Shown piece by piece: positions 55,165 through 64,000 of a stretch of 64,000 nt of DNA. Source of the stretch: Sphingorhabdus sp. YGSMI21 (lineage in GTDB: Bacteria > Pseudomonadota > Alphaproteobacteria > Sphingomonadales > Sphingomonadaceae); NCBI RefSeq assembly GCF_002776575.1, contig NZ_CP022548.1, positions 2,929,001 to 2,993,000 on the forward strand, written 5' to 3'. The notes below the pieces were generated by a model. The model did no database searches. It was not told the origin of the DNA and was given only the letters and a program-made list of their open reading frames with translations. The translations under genes and the position numbers were made by a program. Within the stretch, counting starts at the first letter, position 1; each line of letters opens with the position of its first letter.

Positions 55165-56664
55165 ATGGCCGAATTGATGCGTTTCGAGAATGATGAACAT
55201 GAAGAACAGCGCCTGCCGCGCAATGTCGAGGCAGAGGCGACTTTTCTCGGCGCGTTGCTGATCGACAACCGGGTCGCCGAAGATGTGCAGACAAGGCTGA
55301 GGCCGGAACATTTTTACGAACCGTTGCATGGGCGGATTTACGAGCAGGCGCTGAAGCTTCTCGACAAGAATATGGTGGCCACGCCGGTTACGCTGAAGCC
55401 CTATTTCGAGTCGGATGAAGCGATGAAGGCGCTCGGTGGCCCCTCCTATCTCGCCAAGTTGACCGGTGACGGCGCCGGCCTGATCGGGGCCCGGGATTTT
55501 GCGAACCAGATTTACGACCTGGCTCTGCTTCGCGAACTGGTCAGTGTCGGGCGCACGCTCGTCGAAAGCGCGCTGGATACCAGCGAGACCGTCGACCCCA
55601 AGGAACAGATCGAGGAAGCGGAAACCGCTCTCTACCGGGTGTCCGAAGGCGAGGCGCAAGAAGGCGGCGTGCGGTCGTTCCTGCAGGCTTCGACCGAGGC
55701 GCTGAACAATGTCGAGCGGGCCTTCAACAGCGGCGGCAAAGTGTCCGGCATCACCACCGGCCTGACCGATGTGAACGCGAAAATGGGCGGCCTGCACCGA
55801 AGCGATCTGCTCATTCTTGCCGGACGTCCGGGCATGGGCAAGACCTCGCTCGCAACCAATATCGCCTTCAACGCGGCAAACCGCTATTTGCGCGACATGA
55901 ACGACGGAATCGCGCCGGAAGATTCGCTTGGCGCCAAGACCGCTTTCTTCAGTCTGGAAATGTCGGCCGACCAGCTGGCCACCAGGATTCTGTCGGAACA
56001 GGCCGAGATCAGTTCGGAAAAATTGCGCATGGGTTCGATCAGCCGGGATGAAATGCACCGGCTTGCCATGGCATCGCGGGATTTACAGGACCTGCCACTG
56101 TTCATTGATGACACGCCAGGCCTGACCATTGCCGCGCTGCGGACAAGGGCAAGGCGCCTGCAGAGGCGTCAGGGCATCGGTCTGATTGTCGTAGACTATT
56201 TGCAGCTGCTGCAGGGCTCTGGCCGCGCCAATGACAACCGGGTCAACGAAATTTCGGAAATCAGCCGTGGCCTCAAGACTCTGGCCAAGGAACTGCAAGT
56301 GCCGGTCATGGCGCTCTCGCAGTTGAGCCGGCAAGTCGAAAGCCGCGAAGACAAAAGGCCGCAACTGTCCGATCTGCGCGAATCCGGTTCGATCGAGCAG
56401 GACGCGGATATCGTGATGTTCATCTTCCGTGAGGAATATTATCACATGGCGGTGAAGCCGGACGTGCCCGATGCCAATTCCACGCCCGACCAGATCAAGA
56501 AATATGAGGACTGGGAACGCGATCATGTCCAGGCCGAAGGCAAGGCGACGGTCATTGTCGCAAAGAACCGTCAGGGCTCGACCGGGAATATCCAGCTGAG
56601 CTTCATCAGCGAATTCACGAAATTCGGTGATCTGGCCTATAGCGAAGGCCCTGACGAATATTAG
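55165..56664 (+). CDS. dnaB: Replicative DNA helicase
   Basis: A 499-residue hexameric helicase. The N-terminal domain (LPRNVEAEATFLGALLIDN) is followed by the RecA-like domain: Walker A GRPGMGKTSLATNIAFN, Walker B LIVVDYLQLLQG, the H4 region LSQLSRQVESREDKRPQLSDLRESGSIEQDAD, and NRQGSTGNIQLSF near the end. No intein is present. GAGGAG precedes the ATG. Confidence 0.96.
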   Translation: MAELMRFENDEHEEQRLPRNVEAEATFLGALLIDNRVAEDVQTRLRPEHFYEPLHGRIYEQALKLLDKNMVATPVTLKPYFESDEAMKALGGPSYLAKLTGDGAGLIGARDFANQIYDLALLRELVSVGRTLVESALDTSETVDPKEQIEEAETALYRVSEGEAQEGGVRSFLQASTEALNNVERAFNSGGKVSGITTGLTDVNAKMGGLHRSDLLILAGRPGMGKTSLATNIAFNAANRYLRDMNDGIAPEDSLGAKTAFFSLEMSADQLATRILSEQAEISSEKLRMGSISRDEMHRLAMASRDLQDLPLFIDDTPGLTIAALRTRARRLQRRQGIGLIVVDYLQLLQGSGRANDNRVNEISEISRGLKTLAKELQVPVMALSQLSRQVESREDKRPQLSDLRESGSIEQDADIVMFIFREEYYHMAVKPDVPDANSTPDQIKKYEDWERDHVQAEGKATVIVAKNRQGSTGNIQLSFISEFTKFGDLAYSEGPDEY

Positions 56665-56700
56665 CCCGAGCGGAAGAACTTCTCGCAGCGCCGCTGATAA

Positions 56701-57483
56701 CTAGAAGATCGGGTCGTTCACGCCTTTGTCTTCGGTATCCGGCAGCGGCGTCACATCCTCGTGAATGCCGCATTCGGACTTGTCCCACCCGCGCCAGCGT
56801 CCGGCACGGGGATCCTCGCCAGGCAGCACTTTTGAAGTGCAGGGCGCGCAGCCGACCGACAGATAGCCTTCGGCCTCCAGCGGGTGACGCGGCAGATCAT
56901 GTTCCTCGAAATAGGCTTCCAGGTCATCCTTGATCCAGTCACCGAGCGGATTGATCTTCAAACGGCCATCGTCGATTTCAAAGCGCGGAATATTGTTGCG
57001 GGTCACCGACTGGAATGCCTTGCGGCCCGATATCCAGCTGTTGAGACCGGCCTTGGCCCGGGCCAGCGGCTCGACCTTGCGGATTTCGCAGCAGCCGTCC
57101 GGGTCATAGGACCAGCGCAATCCGTTCTCGTCCTTTTCCGCCAGCACGGCCGCCTCTGGAGCGACGATATTGGCGTTCTTGATGCCGAGAAGGCTGATCA
57201 ACGTGTCGCGATATTCCAGCGTTTCCGGAAACATCTTGAGCGTATCGACGAAGGTCACGGGAATGGTCGGGTCAACCGCTGCAACCAGATGCAGCAGGAC
57301 CGCGCTTTCGGTGCCGAAAGACGAGACCACGGCGACTTCACCGAGCTGTCGTTCATCGAACAGGGCCTTCAGCATGGTCGTCGTGTCGACACCCTCGAAC
57401 CGCTGGTTCAGGGCGTCGGCGTCGGCCTGCGTAAAGTCGGGGCGAACATCGATCGTGTCGATCTTGCGTGCGGCTTCAGCCAT
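56701..57483 (-). CDS. cysH: Assimilatory adenylyl-sulfate (APS) reductase
   Basis: A 260-residue enzyme that reduces activated sulfate to sulfite. SSFGTESAVLLHL is the nucleotide loop; DGCCEIRKVEPL and GCAPCTSKV supply the four Cys of the [4Fe-4S] cluster that marks APS rather than PAPS reductases; KSECGIH near the C-terminus holds the catalytic Cys. Last gene of the leftward cys operon, with 8 bp overlapping the upstream DUF934 gene. The start at 57483 is chosen for that coupling. Confidence 0.94.
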   Translation of the reverse strand: MAEAARKIDTIDVRPDFTQADADALNQRFEGVDTTTMLKALFDERQLGEVAVVSSFGTESAVLLHLVAAVDPTIPVTFVDTLKMFPETLEYRDTLISLLGIKNANIVAPEAAVLAEKDENGLRWSYDPDGCCEIRKVEPLARAKAGLNSWISGRKAFQSVTRNNIPRFEIDDGRLKINPLGDWIKDDLEAYFEEHDLPRHPLEAEGYLSVGCAPCTSKVLPGEDPRAGRWRGWDKSECGIHEDVTPLPDTEDKGVNDPIF

Positions 57484-57901
57484 GACGGAGCCTCCAGATC
57501 GGGGTGCGCTGGTCAGACGTTGCCTGATAGACATGGTCGTAACGCTTGATCGCTTCTTCCATCAGCGCGGGGTTGATCGGCGAATCGGGGGCAAAGGCAT
57601 CGAAGCCGCAGCGCCGCATATAGGGAAGCTGATCGAGCAGCACATCACCGCTGGCGCGCAATTCGCCGGTATAGCCGGATTCGCGCAATATCTGCGCGGC
57701 GGAATAGCCGCGGCCGTCGCCAAAGGCAGGAAAATCGATTTCCACCAGCGACAGGCGGTCGAGATAGGGCAGCAAAAGACGCGCGTCTTCGCCCGCTTCT
57801 ATGCGAACGGCCGTGGCATTCGACTGGTCCAGAAAGGAATCGAGCGAAACCGCCGGTTCTTCATGGACCTCGTCATCGCGTAAACGGATTGCTTCAACCA
57901 T
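57476..57901 (-). CDS. DUF934 family protein (sulfate-assimilation associated)
   Basis: A 141-residue protein with the DUF934 core LVEIDFPAFGDGRGYSAAQILRESGYTGELRASGDVLLDQLPYMRRCGFDAF. The family is regularly found beside cysI and cysH, but its role is unproven. It overlaps both neighbours by 8 bp, implying tight co-expression. Confidence 0.9.
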   Translation of the reverse strand: MVEAIRLRDDEVHEEPAVSLDSFLDQSNATAVRIEAGEDARLLLPYLDRLSLVEIDFPAFGDGRGYSAAQILRESGYTGELRASGDVLLDQLPYMRRCGFDAFAPDSPINPALMEEAIKRYDHVYQATSDQRTPIWRLRHG

Positions 57902-59528
57902 AGATAGCCTCCTTGAACCGGGCCATGCCGACACGGCGATAGGTATCGATGAACCGCTCTCCATCCTCGCGCTGTTCGAGATAGAGATCAGTCACCGTTT
58001 CGATGGCGTCGATCACGCCGTCTTCGGTAAAGCCGGGACCAGTGATCTTCGCCAGACTGGCGTCTTCCGCGCCCGAACCGCCGAGCAGCAGCTGGTAATT
58101 TTCCGTGCCTTTCCGGTCGACGCCCAGGATGCCGATATGACCGGCATGATGGTGGCCGCAGGCATTGATGCAGCCGGAGATCTTGAGCTTCAGTTCGCCC
58201 AGTTCCCGCTGACGGCCAAGATCGGCGAAGCGTTCGCTGATCTTCTGGGCGAGGGGAATGGAGCGGGCATTGGCGAGGCTGCAATAATCGAGACCGGGGC
58301 AGGCGATGCTGTCGGTGATCAGGTCGAGATTGGCCGGAGCCAGACCGGCTTCCTCCAGCTTTTGCCAGATCGCGTAGAGATCGCTCTTTTTGACATGCGG
58401 CAGCACGATATTCTGGCTGTGCGTGACGCGCAGTTCGTCAAAACTATATTGCTCGGCAAGATCGGCCATCAGGTCGATCTGGGCCGATGATGCGTCGCCC
58501 GGAATGCCGCCGCGCGGCTTCAGGCTGATCGTCGCAATCGCATAGCCGGGCTGTTTGTGCTCGGAAATATTCTGATCCACCCAAAGGGCGAAATCCGGGT
58601 CGGACAGGTCGATATCGACACTTGCCTGCGTGTCAAACGGCGGATCCTGAAAATATTGCGTGATCCGCGCCAGCTCTTCGACCGGGGGATTGAGGCCCAG
58701 AGTCTTCATATGGGCGAATTCTTCCTCGACCTGGCGGGTATATTCCTCCTTGCCGAGTTCGTGCACGAGGATCTTGATCCGTGCCTTATACTTATTGTCG
58801 CGCCGTCCGTAGCGGTTGTAGACGCGCAGGCAGGCCTCGGCATAGCTGATCAACTCGTCAGCAGGCACAAAGTCGCGGATTTCCGGTGCGATCATCGGCG
58901 TCCGGCCCATGCCGCCGCCGACAAAGAATTTCGCGCCCAGTTCGCCCGCGTCATTGTGGACCAGCTGGATACCGATATCGTGCAGCCGCATGGCCGCCCG
59001 ATCGGTGTCGCTGGCGATCACGGCAAATTTGAATTTTCTGGGGAGATAGGAAAATTCCGGGTGGAAGCTTGACCATTGCCGCAATATTTCGGCCCAGGGG
59101 CGCGGATCGGCGATCTCGTCAGCTGTTGCCCCAGCGAACTGGTCGGACGAGATATTGCGGATGCAATTGCCGCTGGTCTGGATGGCGTGCATTTCGACAG
59201 ACGCCAGATCGGCGAGAATGTCGGGCGCGTCTTCCAGCTTGATCCAGTTATACTGGATATTCTGGCGGGTGGTGAAATGGCCGTAGTCGCGATCATATTT
59301 GCGCGCAATATGGCCGAGCATCCGCATCTGCTTGCTGCTCAGCGTCCCATAAGGAACGGCAACCCGCAGCATATAGGCGTGGAGTTGCAGATAGAGGCCG
59401 TTCATCAGCCGCAGCGGTTTGAACTGGTCCTCGGTCAGGTCTCCAGCGAGCCGGCGTTTCACCTGGTCGCGGAATTCCTCGACACGTGTGTCGACCATTT
59501 TCTGGTCATATTGGTCATATTGATACAT
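57894..59528 (-). CDS. cysI: Sulfite reductase hemoprotein (nitrite/sulfite reductase family)
   Basis: A 544-residue siroheme enzyme reducing sulfite to sulfide. RVAVPYGTLSSKQMRMLGHIA and HFTTRQNIQYNW are N-terminal siroheme contacts; the cluster Cys are in CPGLDYCSLANARS and SGCINACGHHH. The neighbours cysH and DUF934 support sulfite, not nitrite. No flavoprotein cysJ is adjacent, so the electron donor may be ferredoxin or an unlinked reductase. Confidence 0.93.
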   Translation of the reverse strand: MYQYDQYDQKMVDTRVEEFRDQVKRRLAGDLTEDQFKPLRLMNGLYLQLHAYMLRVAVPYGTLSSKQMRMLGHIARKYDRDYGHFTTRQNIQYNWIKLEDAPDILADLASVEMHAIQTSGNCIRNISSDQFAGATADEIADPRPWAEILRQWSSFHPEFSYLPRKFKFAVIASDTDRAAMRLHDIGIQLVHNDAGELGAKFFVGGGMGRTPMIAPEIRDFVPADELISYAEACLRVYNRYGRRDNKYKARIKILVHELGKEEYTRQVEEEFAHMKTLGLNPPVEELARITQYFQDPPFDTQASVDIDLSDPDFALWVDQNISEHKQPGYAIATISLKPRGGIPGDASSAQIDLMADLAEQYSFDELRVTHSQNIVLPHVKKSDLYAIWQKLEEAGLAPANLDLITDSIACPGLDYCSLANARSIPLAQKISERFADLGRQRELGELKLKISGCINACGHHHAGHIGILGVDRKGTENYQLLLGGSGAEDASLAKITGPGFTEDGVIDAIETVTDLYLEQREDGERFIDTYRRVGMARFKEAIYG

Positions 59529-59529
59529 G

Positions 59530-59826
59530 TCAGATCACCCATTCGCCGGCGTCGGGATCGGCCGGCTTTAATGTCAGGTCGGGCCGGACGGTCGGTCCGA
59601 GTGCGCGGACCCGGTCCTTGATGTGGCCCGGACGCGGGCCGTCTTCGGTCTGTTCGGCTTCGATAATATAGGGAGAGTTCACCCGGCGGGCGGCTTCTTC
59701 GCGCTGCAGAATTGCTTCGCCCTGCTCGCCGACATCGGTCGCGTCCTTGACGAAGCGGGACCAGTCGAGGCCGGTCCACCAGATAACGTCACCGGTTTTG
59801 AGATCATTTCCGGTCAAGATTTTCAT
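59530..59826 (-). CDS. DUF2849 family protein
   Basis: A 98-residue protein (MKILTGNDLKTGDVIWW...) of the alphaproteobacterial DUF2849 family. It starts in a 4-bp overlap with cobA and ends 1 bp before cysI. Its constant place between siroheme synthesis and sulfite reductase suggests a role in that pathway; the mechanism is unknown. Confidence 0.88.
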   Translation of the reverse strand: MKILTGNDLKTGDVIWWTGLDWSRFVKDATDVGEQGEAILQREEAARRVNSPYIIEAEQTEDGPRPGHIKDRVRALGPTVRPDLTLKPADPDAGEWVI

Positions 59827-60614
59827 GCGACCACTCCCGCCATTGTTGCAAATTCTCGAAATTTATCGTCGGCATCGCCGTAGCGGGCGACTTCGCCGAC
59901 CACGAGCAGCGCCGGGCTTTTGACATTTTCGCGGCGGACCATGTCGCCAAGGTCGGTCAACAGCGTGCGAAGCGCACGAAAATCCGAGCGTGTGCCGTTT
60001 TCCAACACCGCTACCGGCAGGTCGGGAGCGGCTCCGTCGGCGATCAGTTTTTCGACGATCGCTTCGGCATTGGCAACGCCCATATAGATGACTAAAGTGC
60101 GACCCTTGCCGGCCAGTCCAGACCAGTTCTGGTCTGACAGACCCTTGCACTGGCCCGCAACGAAGCTGACCGCGCTGGAGGCGTCTCGATGAGTGAGGGG
60201 CATGCGTGCCTGGGCAGCGCAGCCGAGCGCCGCGCTGATACCGGGTACAACCTCGACCGCGACACCGGCAGCGACGCAATCATCGGCTTCTTCGCCACCG
60301 CGTCCGAAAATGAACGGATCGCCGCCCTTGAGCCGCACGACCAGATGGCCCTTGCCCGCTTCTTCGATCAGGATAGTGTTGATCTGGTCCTGCGCGACGC
60401 TGTGCAGCGAGCGTTTCTTCGCGACCGAAATATAGCGTGCGGTCGGGGATGCGAGGTCCAGAATGTCCTGACTGACCAGACCGTCATGGACGATCACATC
60501 GGCGCGTTCCAGCAGCCTTGCTGCTTTCAGCGTCAGCAACTCGGGATCGCCCGGACCGGCACCGACCAGATAGACTTTGCCCGCCGCGGGCGTCCTGTTT
60601 GATGTTTTTTCCAT
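59823..60614 (-). CDS. cobA: Uroporphyrinogen-III C-methyltransferase (siroheme pathway)
   Basis: A 263-residue SUMT that methylates uroporphyrinogen III twice to precorrin-2. VYLVGAGPGDPELLTLKAARLLERADVIVHDGLVS, RLKGGDPFIFGRGGEEA, VVPGISAALGCAAQARMPLTHRD and VIYMGVAN are classic. The separate oxidase/ferrochelatase part of CysG is not fused and not in the operon. First gene of the cys operon, so its upstream 83 bp should contain the promoter. Confidence 0.93.
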   Translation of the reverse strand: MEKTSNRTPAAGKVYLVGAGPGDPELLTLKAARLLERADVIVHDGLVSQDILDLASPTARYISVAKKRSLHSVAQDQINTILIEEAGKGHLVVRLKGGDPFIFGRGGEEADDCVAAGVAVEVVPGISAALGCAAQARMPLTHRDASSAVSFVAGQCKGLSDQNWSGLAGKGRTLVIYMGVANAEAIVEKLIADGAAPDLPVAVLENGTRSDFRALRTLLTDLGDMVRRENVKSPALLVVGEVARYGDADDKFREFATMAGVVA

Positions 60615-60697
60615 GAATGCGATATGCGCGCATCGGGCAAGATGTTCAAAACAGAAGTTTTTGGGGGCGCCTAAGCTTAGCTATTTGTGGCTAGCGC

Positions 60698-62125
60698 CTA
60701 TTCTTCTTGCTCGCTGTTTTCGTCCTTCAGGCCGATGCCGATTCTGGCCCGTGCTTTCTCCGCTTCCATCGAAACGACCGGATAGGCGCAATAGTCGGCA
60801 GCATAATAGGCACTTGGCCGATGGTTGCCCGACAGGCCGATGCCGCCGAAGGGGGCTTCGGACGATGCGCCCACGGTCATCTTGTTCCAGTTCACGATGC
60901 CGGCCCGGCTGCTTGACCAGAATTGGTCATAATGCTGGGCGGTTCCGCCGATTAGCGCAGAAGACAGGCCGTAACGCGTGTTGTTTGCCTCGGCGATCGC
61001 TTCCTCGAAGTCGGCAACGCGGACAACCTGGAGGATGGGTCCGAACAATTCGATGTCCGGCCTTTCCTCAAGCTCGGTCACATCGATGATGCCGGGCGTC
61101 AGAAAGGGGAGCCCCGCGACTGGCCTTGCCATATGCTTGATCGGCTTGCCGCCATGGCTCATCAGTGCAAGGAAGCTTTCGGTCAAGCCGTCTGCGGTAT
61201 CATTGTCGATCACCGGACCCATGAACGGGGCGGGCGAGGCGAAGGGCTCGTCGATGATAAGTCGGTCGGTGATTCGCTTCACTTCCTTGATGATGCGATC
61301 GTAAATCTCGTCTTTCACGATCAGGCGGCTCGCGGCGGAACAGCGCTGGCCGGCGCTCAGGAAAGCGGACTGGACGATCAGTACGGCAGCGCTGTGGATA
61401 TCGCTGGTGTCCCAGGCGATGATCGGATTATTGCCGCCCATTTCCAGCGCCAGTATCTTGTCTGGCCGCGATGCAAACTGGCGGTTGAGCGCGATACCGG
61501 TCCGCGCCGAGCCGGTGAACAGGACCCCGTCCAGCCCTTCGTTGGCGGTCAGCTGTTTGCCGGTTGCGGGGCCACCGTGCAATATATTGACGACACCGGC
61601 AGGCATCCCGGACTGTTCGAAGGCATCCATCAGATATTGTCCGACAGCGGGCGTTTTTTCCGATGGCTTGAACACAATCGTATTGCCGGCAATCAGCGCC
61701 GGGACGATATGACCGTTCGGCAGATGGGCTGGGAAATTATAGGGACCGAGCACGGCCAGCACACCGTGTGGCTTGTGCCGCAGGGCCGCGCGCATATTGG
61801 GCTGGCTCGGCAACTGGCGCTGCGGCGTCCGGTCGGCAAAGGCGCGGACCGAAATATCGACCTTGTTGATCACCGATTCGACTTCCGTCCGCGATTCCCA
61901 GAGCGGCTTCCCGGTTTCGCGGGAGATCAGTTCCGCAAGCTCATCGCTGCCGGTGCGAATGCGGTTGGCGTAGCGCCGCACCGCTTCGATCCGTTTGACC
62001 AGCGCAGTGGCGGCCCAGCCAGGCCAGGCTTCGCGCGCCCGGGCCACCACGGCATCGGCGTCCCCGCTGGCACCTGTCCAAAGGGTTGCTCCGGTTGCTG
62101 GTTCGATGGATATCAGGTCGCTCAA
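60698..62125 (-). CDS. astD: Succinylglutamate-semialdehyde dehydrogenase
   Basis: A 475-residue aldehyde dehydrogenase of arginine degradation (AST pathway). GPYNFPAHLPNGHIVPALIAGNTIVFKPSEKTP is the NAD region, LALEMGGNNPIIAWD has the general-base Glu, and SAGQRCSAASRLIV the catalytic Cys. These stretches are those of AstD. No other ast gene is near. Confidence 0.9.
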   Translation of the reverse strand: MSDLISIEPATGATLWTGASGDADAVVARAREAWPGWAATALVKRIEAVRRYANRIRTGSDELAELISRETGKPLWESRTEVESVINKVDISVRAFADRTPQRQLPSQPNMRAALRHKPHGVLAVLGPYNFPAHLPNGHIVPALIAGNTIVFKPSEKTPAVGQYLMDAFEQSGMPAGVVNILHGGPATGKQLTANEGLDGVLFTGSARTGIALNRQFASRPDKILALEMGGNNPIIAWDTSDIHSAAVLIVQSAFLSAGQRCSAASRLIVKDEIYDRIIKEVKRITDRLIIDEPFASPAPFMGPVIDNDTADGLTESFLALMSHGGKPIKHMARPVAGLPFLTPGIIDVTELEERPDIELFGPILQVVRVADFEEAIAEANNTRYGLSSALIGGTAQHYDQFWSSSRAGIVNWNKMTVGASSEAPFGGIGLSGNHRPSAYYAADYCAYPVVSMEAEKARARIGIGLKDENSEQEE

Positions 62126-62261
62126 ATTGGCCTCTGTTTTCTACGGATTAGTTGCACAATAAACCATATATGGCACATCTCTCGCGATAGACCATAGGGC
62201 TTGAAGACTTAACGCCCCATGATGAATTCTTCCCGAACGCCAGCTGGTGCCCGAGCATATA

Positions 62262-63662
62262 TCAGCCGTTGCGCAGAGCAGCGCCCATCGCACGGATATC
62301 ATTGACCTTTTTCGTCAGTGGTTCCCAATTGTCATCGTCGGCAATGGCGTCCCAGATCGATTCAACTTCCTCGATATGCATAGAACAAGGCTCCGGTTTC
62401 TGCCAATATTCGCTGGACGGCTGTCTTATGCGTGCGCGATCGGCGATCAAGGTCCGGAAGTCGGCAAATTCGGGTGACTTGTCCTCTGGCCGGGCGAGAT
62501 TTTCGCATTTGCCCCAATCGAAGAAGAACCGGTCGATCTCGACGGTTTTTTGCGCCAGACCTTTTTCCGCTGCAACCACCAGATCGCGGTCTTTTTCAAA
62601 GCCCTCGGATTTGACGCCAAGACGCCAGCAGAAATGTTCGGTAAAGGCGATGCCATAGGCTTTCGGAAACGTCTCCAGCGTCGCAACCAGAGGGTCACTC
62701 TCGGCCACCAGCCGCAGGGCGCTGGCAAATTGCGCCAGATCCCAGTGCAAAGCCTCCGGCTGCCTGCCAAAGCAATATAGGCCTTCATGATCGAAATAGG
62801 CGGCGGTGAAGCCCGGCTCCCAATAAGGGGTGAAACGCCACGGACCGTAATCAAAGCTCTCGCCGGTAATATTGATATTGTCGGTGTTGAGCACGCCATG
62901 AACGAAACCAGCGGTCATATAGGCGCCGGCGAGCCGGGCCACTTGCTCGGTTGTTCTTGCGAATAATTCCGTAGCGGGATCGTCGGTCTGCGCTCCGCCA
63001 AAATAATTTTCCAGACAATAGTCGACCAGCTGCCGCATCAGCGCTTCGTTTTTCTCATAGGCCATGCGCTGGAACGCGCCGATCCGGATATGACTGTGGC
63101 TGAGCCGGGTCATCACCGCCGAGCGGGTGGGGGAAGGCTCGTCGCCCCGCATCAGTTTCTCGCCAGTTTCAACCACGGAAAAGGTCTTCGACGTATTGAC
63201 GCCCAGTGCCTCGAGCATTTCCGTGGCCAGAATTTCGCGGACTGCACCTTTCAGAGTCAGCCGGCCATCGCCGCTCCGACTCCAGGGCGTGGTGCCGGAA
63301 CCCTTGGTACCAAGATCCATCAGCCTGCCATCATGGTCGCGCATTTGCGCGAACAAAAAGCCCCGCCCGTCGCCGATGTCCGGATTATAGTTGCGGAACT
63401 GGTGGCCGTGATAGCGCAGCGCCAGCGGCGGATCGAGATTGTCCGGCAGCGGCTGGAACGTGCCGAAATGGTTGACCCATTGCGGCCCGTCCAGCTGGTC
63501 CAGTCCTACGCTCTGATCCCAACGGTCATTTCTGAAACGCAGGATATGCTGCGGGAAATTGGCGGCGGCGACCGGATCGCCGATCTTTTCTCCCAATCGG
63601 GTAATCTGGACGTCGGCCCGATAGTCGGTCTTGCCGGGTTCTGCTTGCGGTTTATATGGCAT
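62262..63662 (-). CDS. selO: SelO/YdiU family protein adenylyltransferase (AMPylase)
   Basis: A 466-residue pseudokinase-fold enzyme that transfers AMP to proteins. RYHGHQFRNYNPDIGDGRGFLFAQM, DLGTKGSGTTPWSRSGDGRLTLKGAVREIL, HSHIRIGAFQRMA, VHGVLNTDNINITGESFDYGPWRF and FDHEGLYCFGRQPEALHWDLAQ are family hallmarks. The C-terminal part is shorter than in some members. The start at 63662 is chosen; the longer frame is antisense to the next gene. Confidence 0.92.
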   Translation of the reverse strand: MPYKPQAEPGKTDYRADVQITRLGEKIGDPVAAANFPQHILRFRNDRWDQSVGLDQLDGPQWVNHFGTFQPLPDNLDPPLALRYHGHQFRNYNPDIGDGRGFLFAQMRDHDGRLMDLGTKGSGTTPWSRSGDGRLTLKGAVREILATEMLEALGVNTSKTFSVVETGEKLMRGDEPSPTRSAVMTRLSHSHIRIGAFQRMAYEKNEALMRQLVDYCLENYFGGAQTDDPATELFARTTEQVARLAGAYMTAGFVHGVLNTDNINITGESFDYGPWRFTPYWEPGFTAAYFDHEGLYCFGRQPEALHWDLAQFASALRLVAESDPLVATLETFPKAYGIAFTEHFCWRLGVKSEGFEKDRDLVVAAEKGLAQKTVEIDRFFFDWGKCENLARPEDKSPEFADFRTLIADRARIRQPSSEYWQKPEPCSMHIEEVESIWDAIADDDNWEPLTKKVNDIRAMGAALRNG

Positions 63663-63722
63663 TCTACCACAGTGGCGGCTAATCGGTTGCGCAGCAAGTG
63701 GCAAGACGGGACGAGGAACAGG

Positions 63723-64000
63723 ATGAGCGAAGAAAATGGCTATCAGGATGTCTACTGGGAATCCGATGACGGGCTGAAACTGCACGCCCGTGACTATCCC
63801 TCGGACAGCGGCAAGATACCGGTTATCTGCATCCCCGGATTGACCCGCAATGCCCGCGACTTTGAGCATCTGGGCGCGGGCTTCGGTGGCGGTCGCCGGA
63901 TCATCATGCTGGATTTGCGCGGACGCGGTCTGAGCGAATATGCCAAGGAAAGCAGCACTTACAATCCGAAACAATATGTCTCCGACATCATCATGCTGAT
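63723..64000 (+). CDS. Alpha/beta hydrolase (N-terminal part, runs off the window end)
   Basis: The first 92 codons are present. MSEENGYQDVYWESDDGLKLHARDY, VICIPGLTRNARDFEHLG (oxyanion-hole HGG-like position) and LDLRGRGLSEYAK are typical of alpha/beta hydrolases; the nucleophile elbow is beyond the window. Substrate unknown. Confidence 0.8.
   Translation, partial: MSEENGYQDVYWESDDGLKLHARDYPSDSGKIPVICIPGLTRNARDFEHLGAGFGGGRRIIMLDLRGRGLSEYAKESSTYNPKQYVSDIIML

Overview
This window is chromosomal DNA from an alphaproteobacterium, most likely a member of the Sphingomonadales. The evidence is the pairing of CtrA with the adenine methyltransferase CcrM, the alphaproteobacterial families UPF0262, DUF2849, DUF934 and DUF4893, an XrtA/PEP-CTERM-type regulatory set (sugar transferase, PrsK, PrsR, PrsT), and sphingomonad-style intergenic palindromic repeats built on a CCAGCGCAGGCTGG core. 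Genus assignment (Sphingopyxis, Sphingorhabdus or Parasphingorhabdus type) is inference. Apart from one short AT-rich patch the base composition is fairly even and gene density is high. I saw no rRNA, tRNA, CRISPR array or prophage.

Layout. 1-3.9 kb: start of an ABC-F ATPase, a MgtC/DUF4010 membrane protein, and a leftward operon (SDR, unknown membrane protein, spermidine-synthase-like protein). 4.1-6.8 kb: sdhC-sdhD-sdhA without sdhB. 6.8-7.8 kb: five tandem 127-bp repeat units, then a GIY-YIG protein. 7.8-17 kb: LysE exporter, two tandem secreted paralogues, FMN-dependent 2-hydroxy-acid dehydrogenase, CreD, zinc metallopeptidase, 3-hydroxybutyrate dehydrogenase, DUF4893, M20 peptidase. 17.2-25.7 kb: a short-chain fatty acyl-CoA regulator with a palindromic operator candidate, then the exopolysaccharide/PEP-CTERM regulatory operon. 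25.7-33.4 kb: GntR regulator, nitroreductase, POT peptide transporter with two amidohydrolase-like proteins, aldo-keto reductase and DAACS symporter. 33.6-40.1 kb: glmM, a 63-residue membrane protein, thiD and rnhB (all overlapping), acyl-CoA desaturase, ccrM, folP. 40.1-42.1 kb: an accessory patch with an AT-rich membrane gene, an IS30 transposase remnant and an enterobacterial-type psd. 42.1-51.9 kb: threonine ammonia-lyase, a beta-hydroxyacid dehydrogenase, amidohydrolase, Bpt N-degron transferase, a glycine-zipper surface protein, free methionine-(R)-sulfoxide reductase, ArfB, ctrA, phosphatase. 52-64 kb: SCCPDH-like reductase, dcd, a degenerate GH25 protein, UPF0262, dnaB, an assimilatory sulfate reduction operon (cobA-DUF2849-cysI-DUF934-cysH), astD, selO and the start of an alpha/beta hydrolase.

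The most interesting signal is regulatory. ccrM (37.8 kb) and ctrA (50.3 kb) lie within 12.6 kb. Each has five GANTC sites (the CcrM target) in its upstream region: 162 bp for ccrM and only 67 bp for ctrA. Both also carry TTAACCAT-type CtrA half-sites. dnaB has a GAATCGATTC double site just before its start codon. This suggests a methylation-coupled cell-cycle circuit connecting the methyltransferase, the master regulator and the replicative helicase. Other points worth following are a GH25 protein that has lost all its expected catalytic acids, an amidohydrolase paralogue without the HxH metal motif, and the separation of sdhB from sdhCDA by the repeat array.
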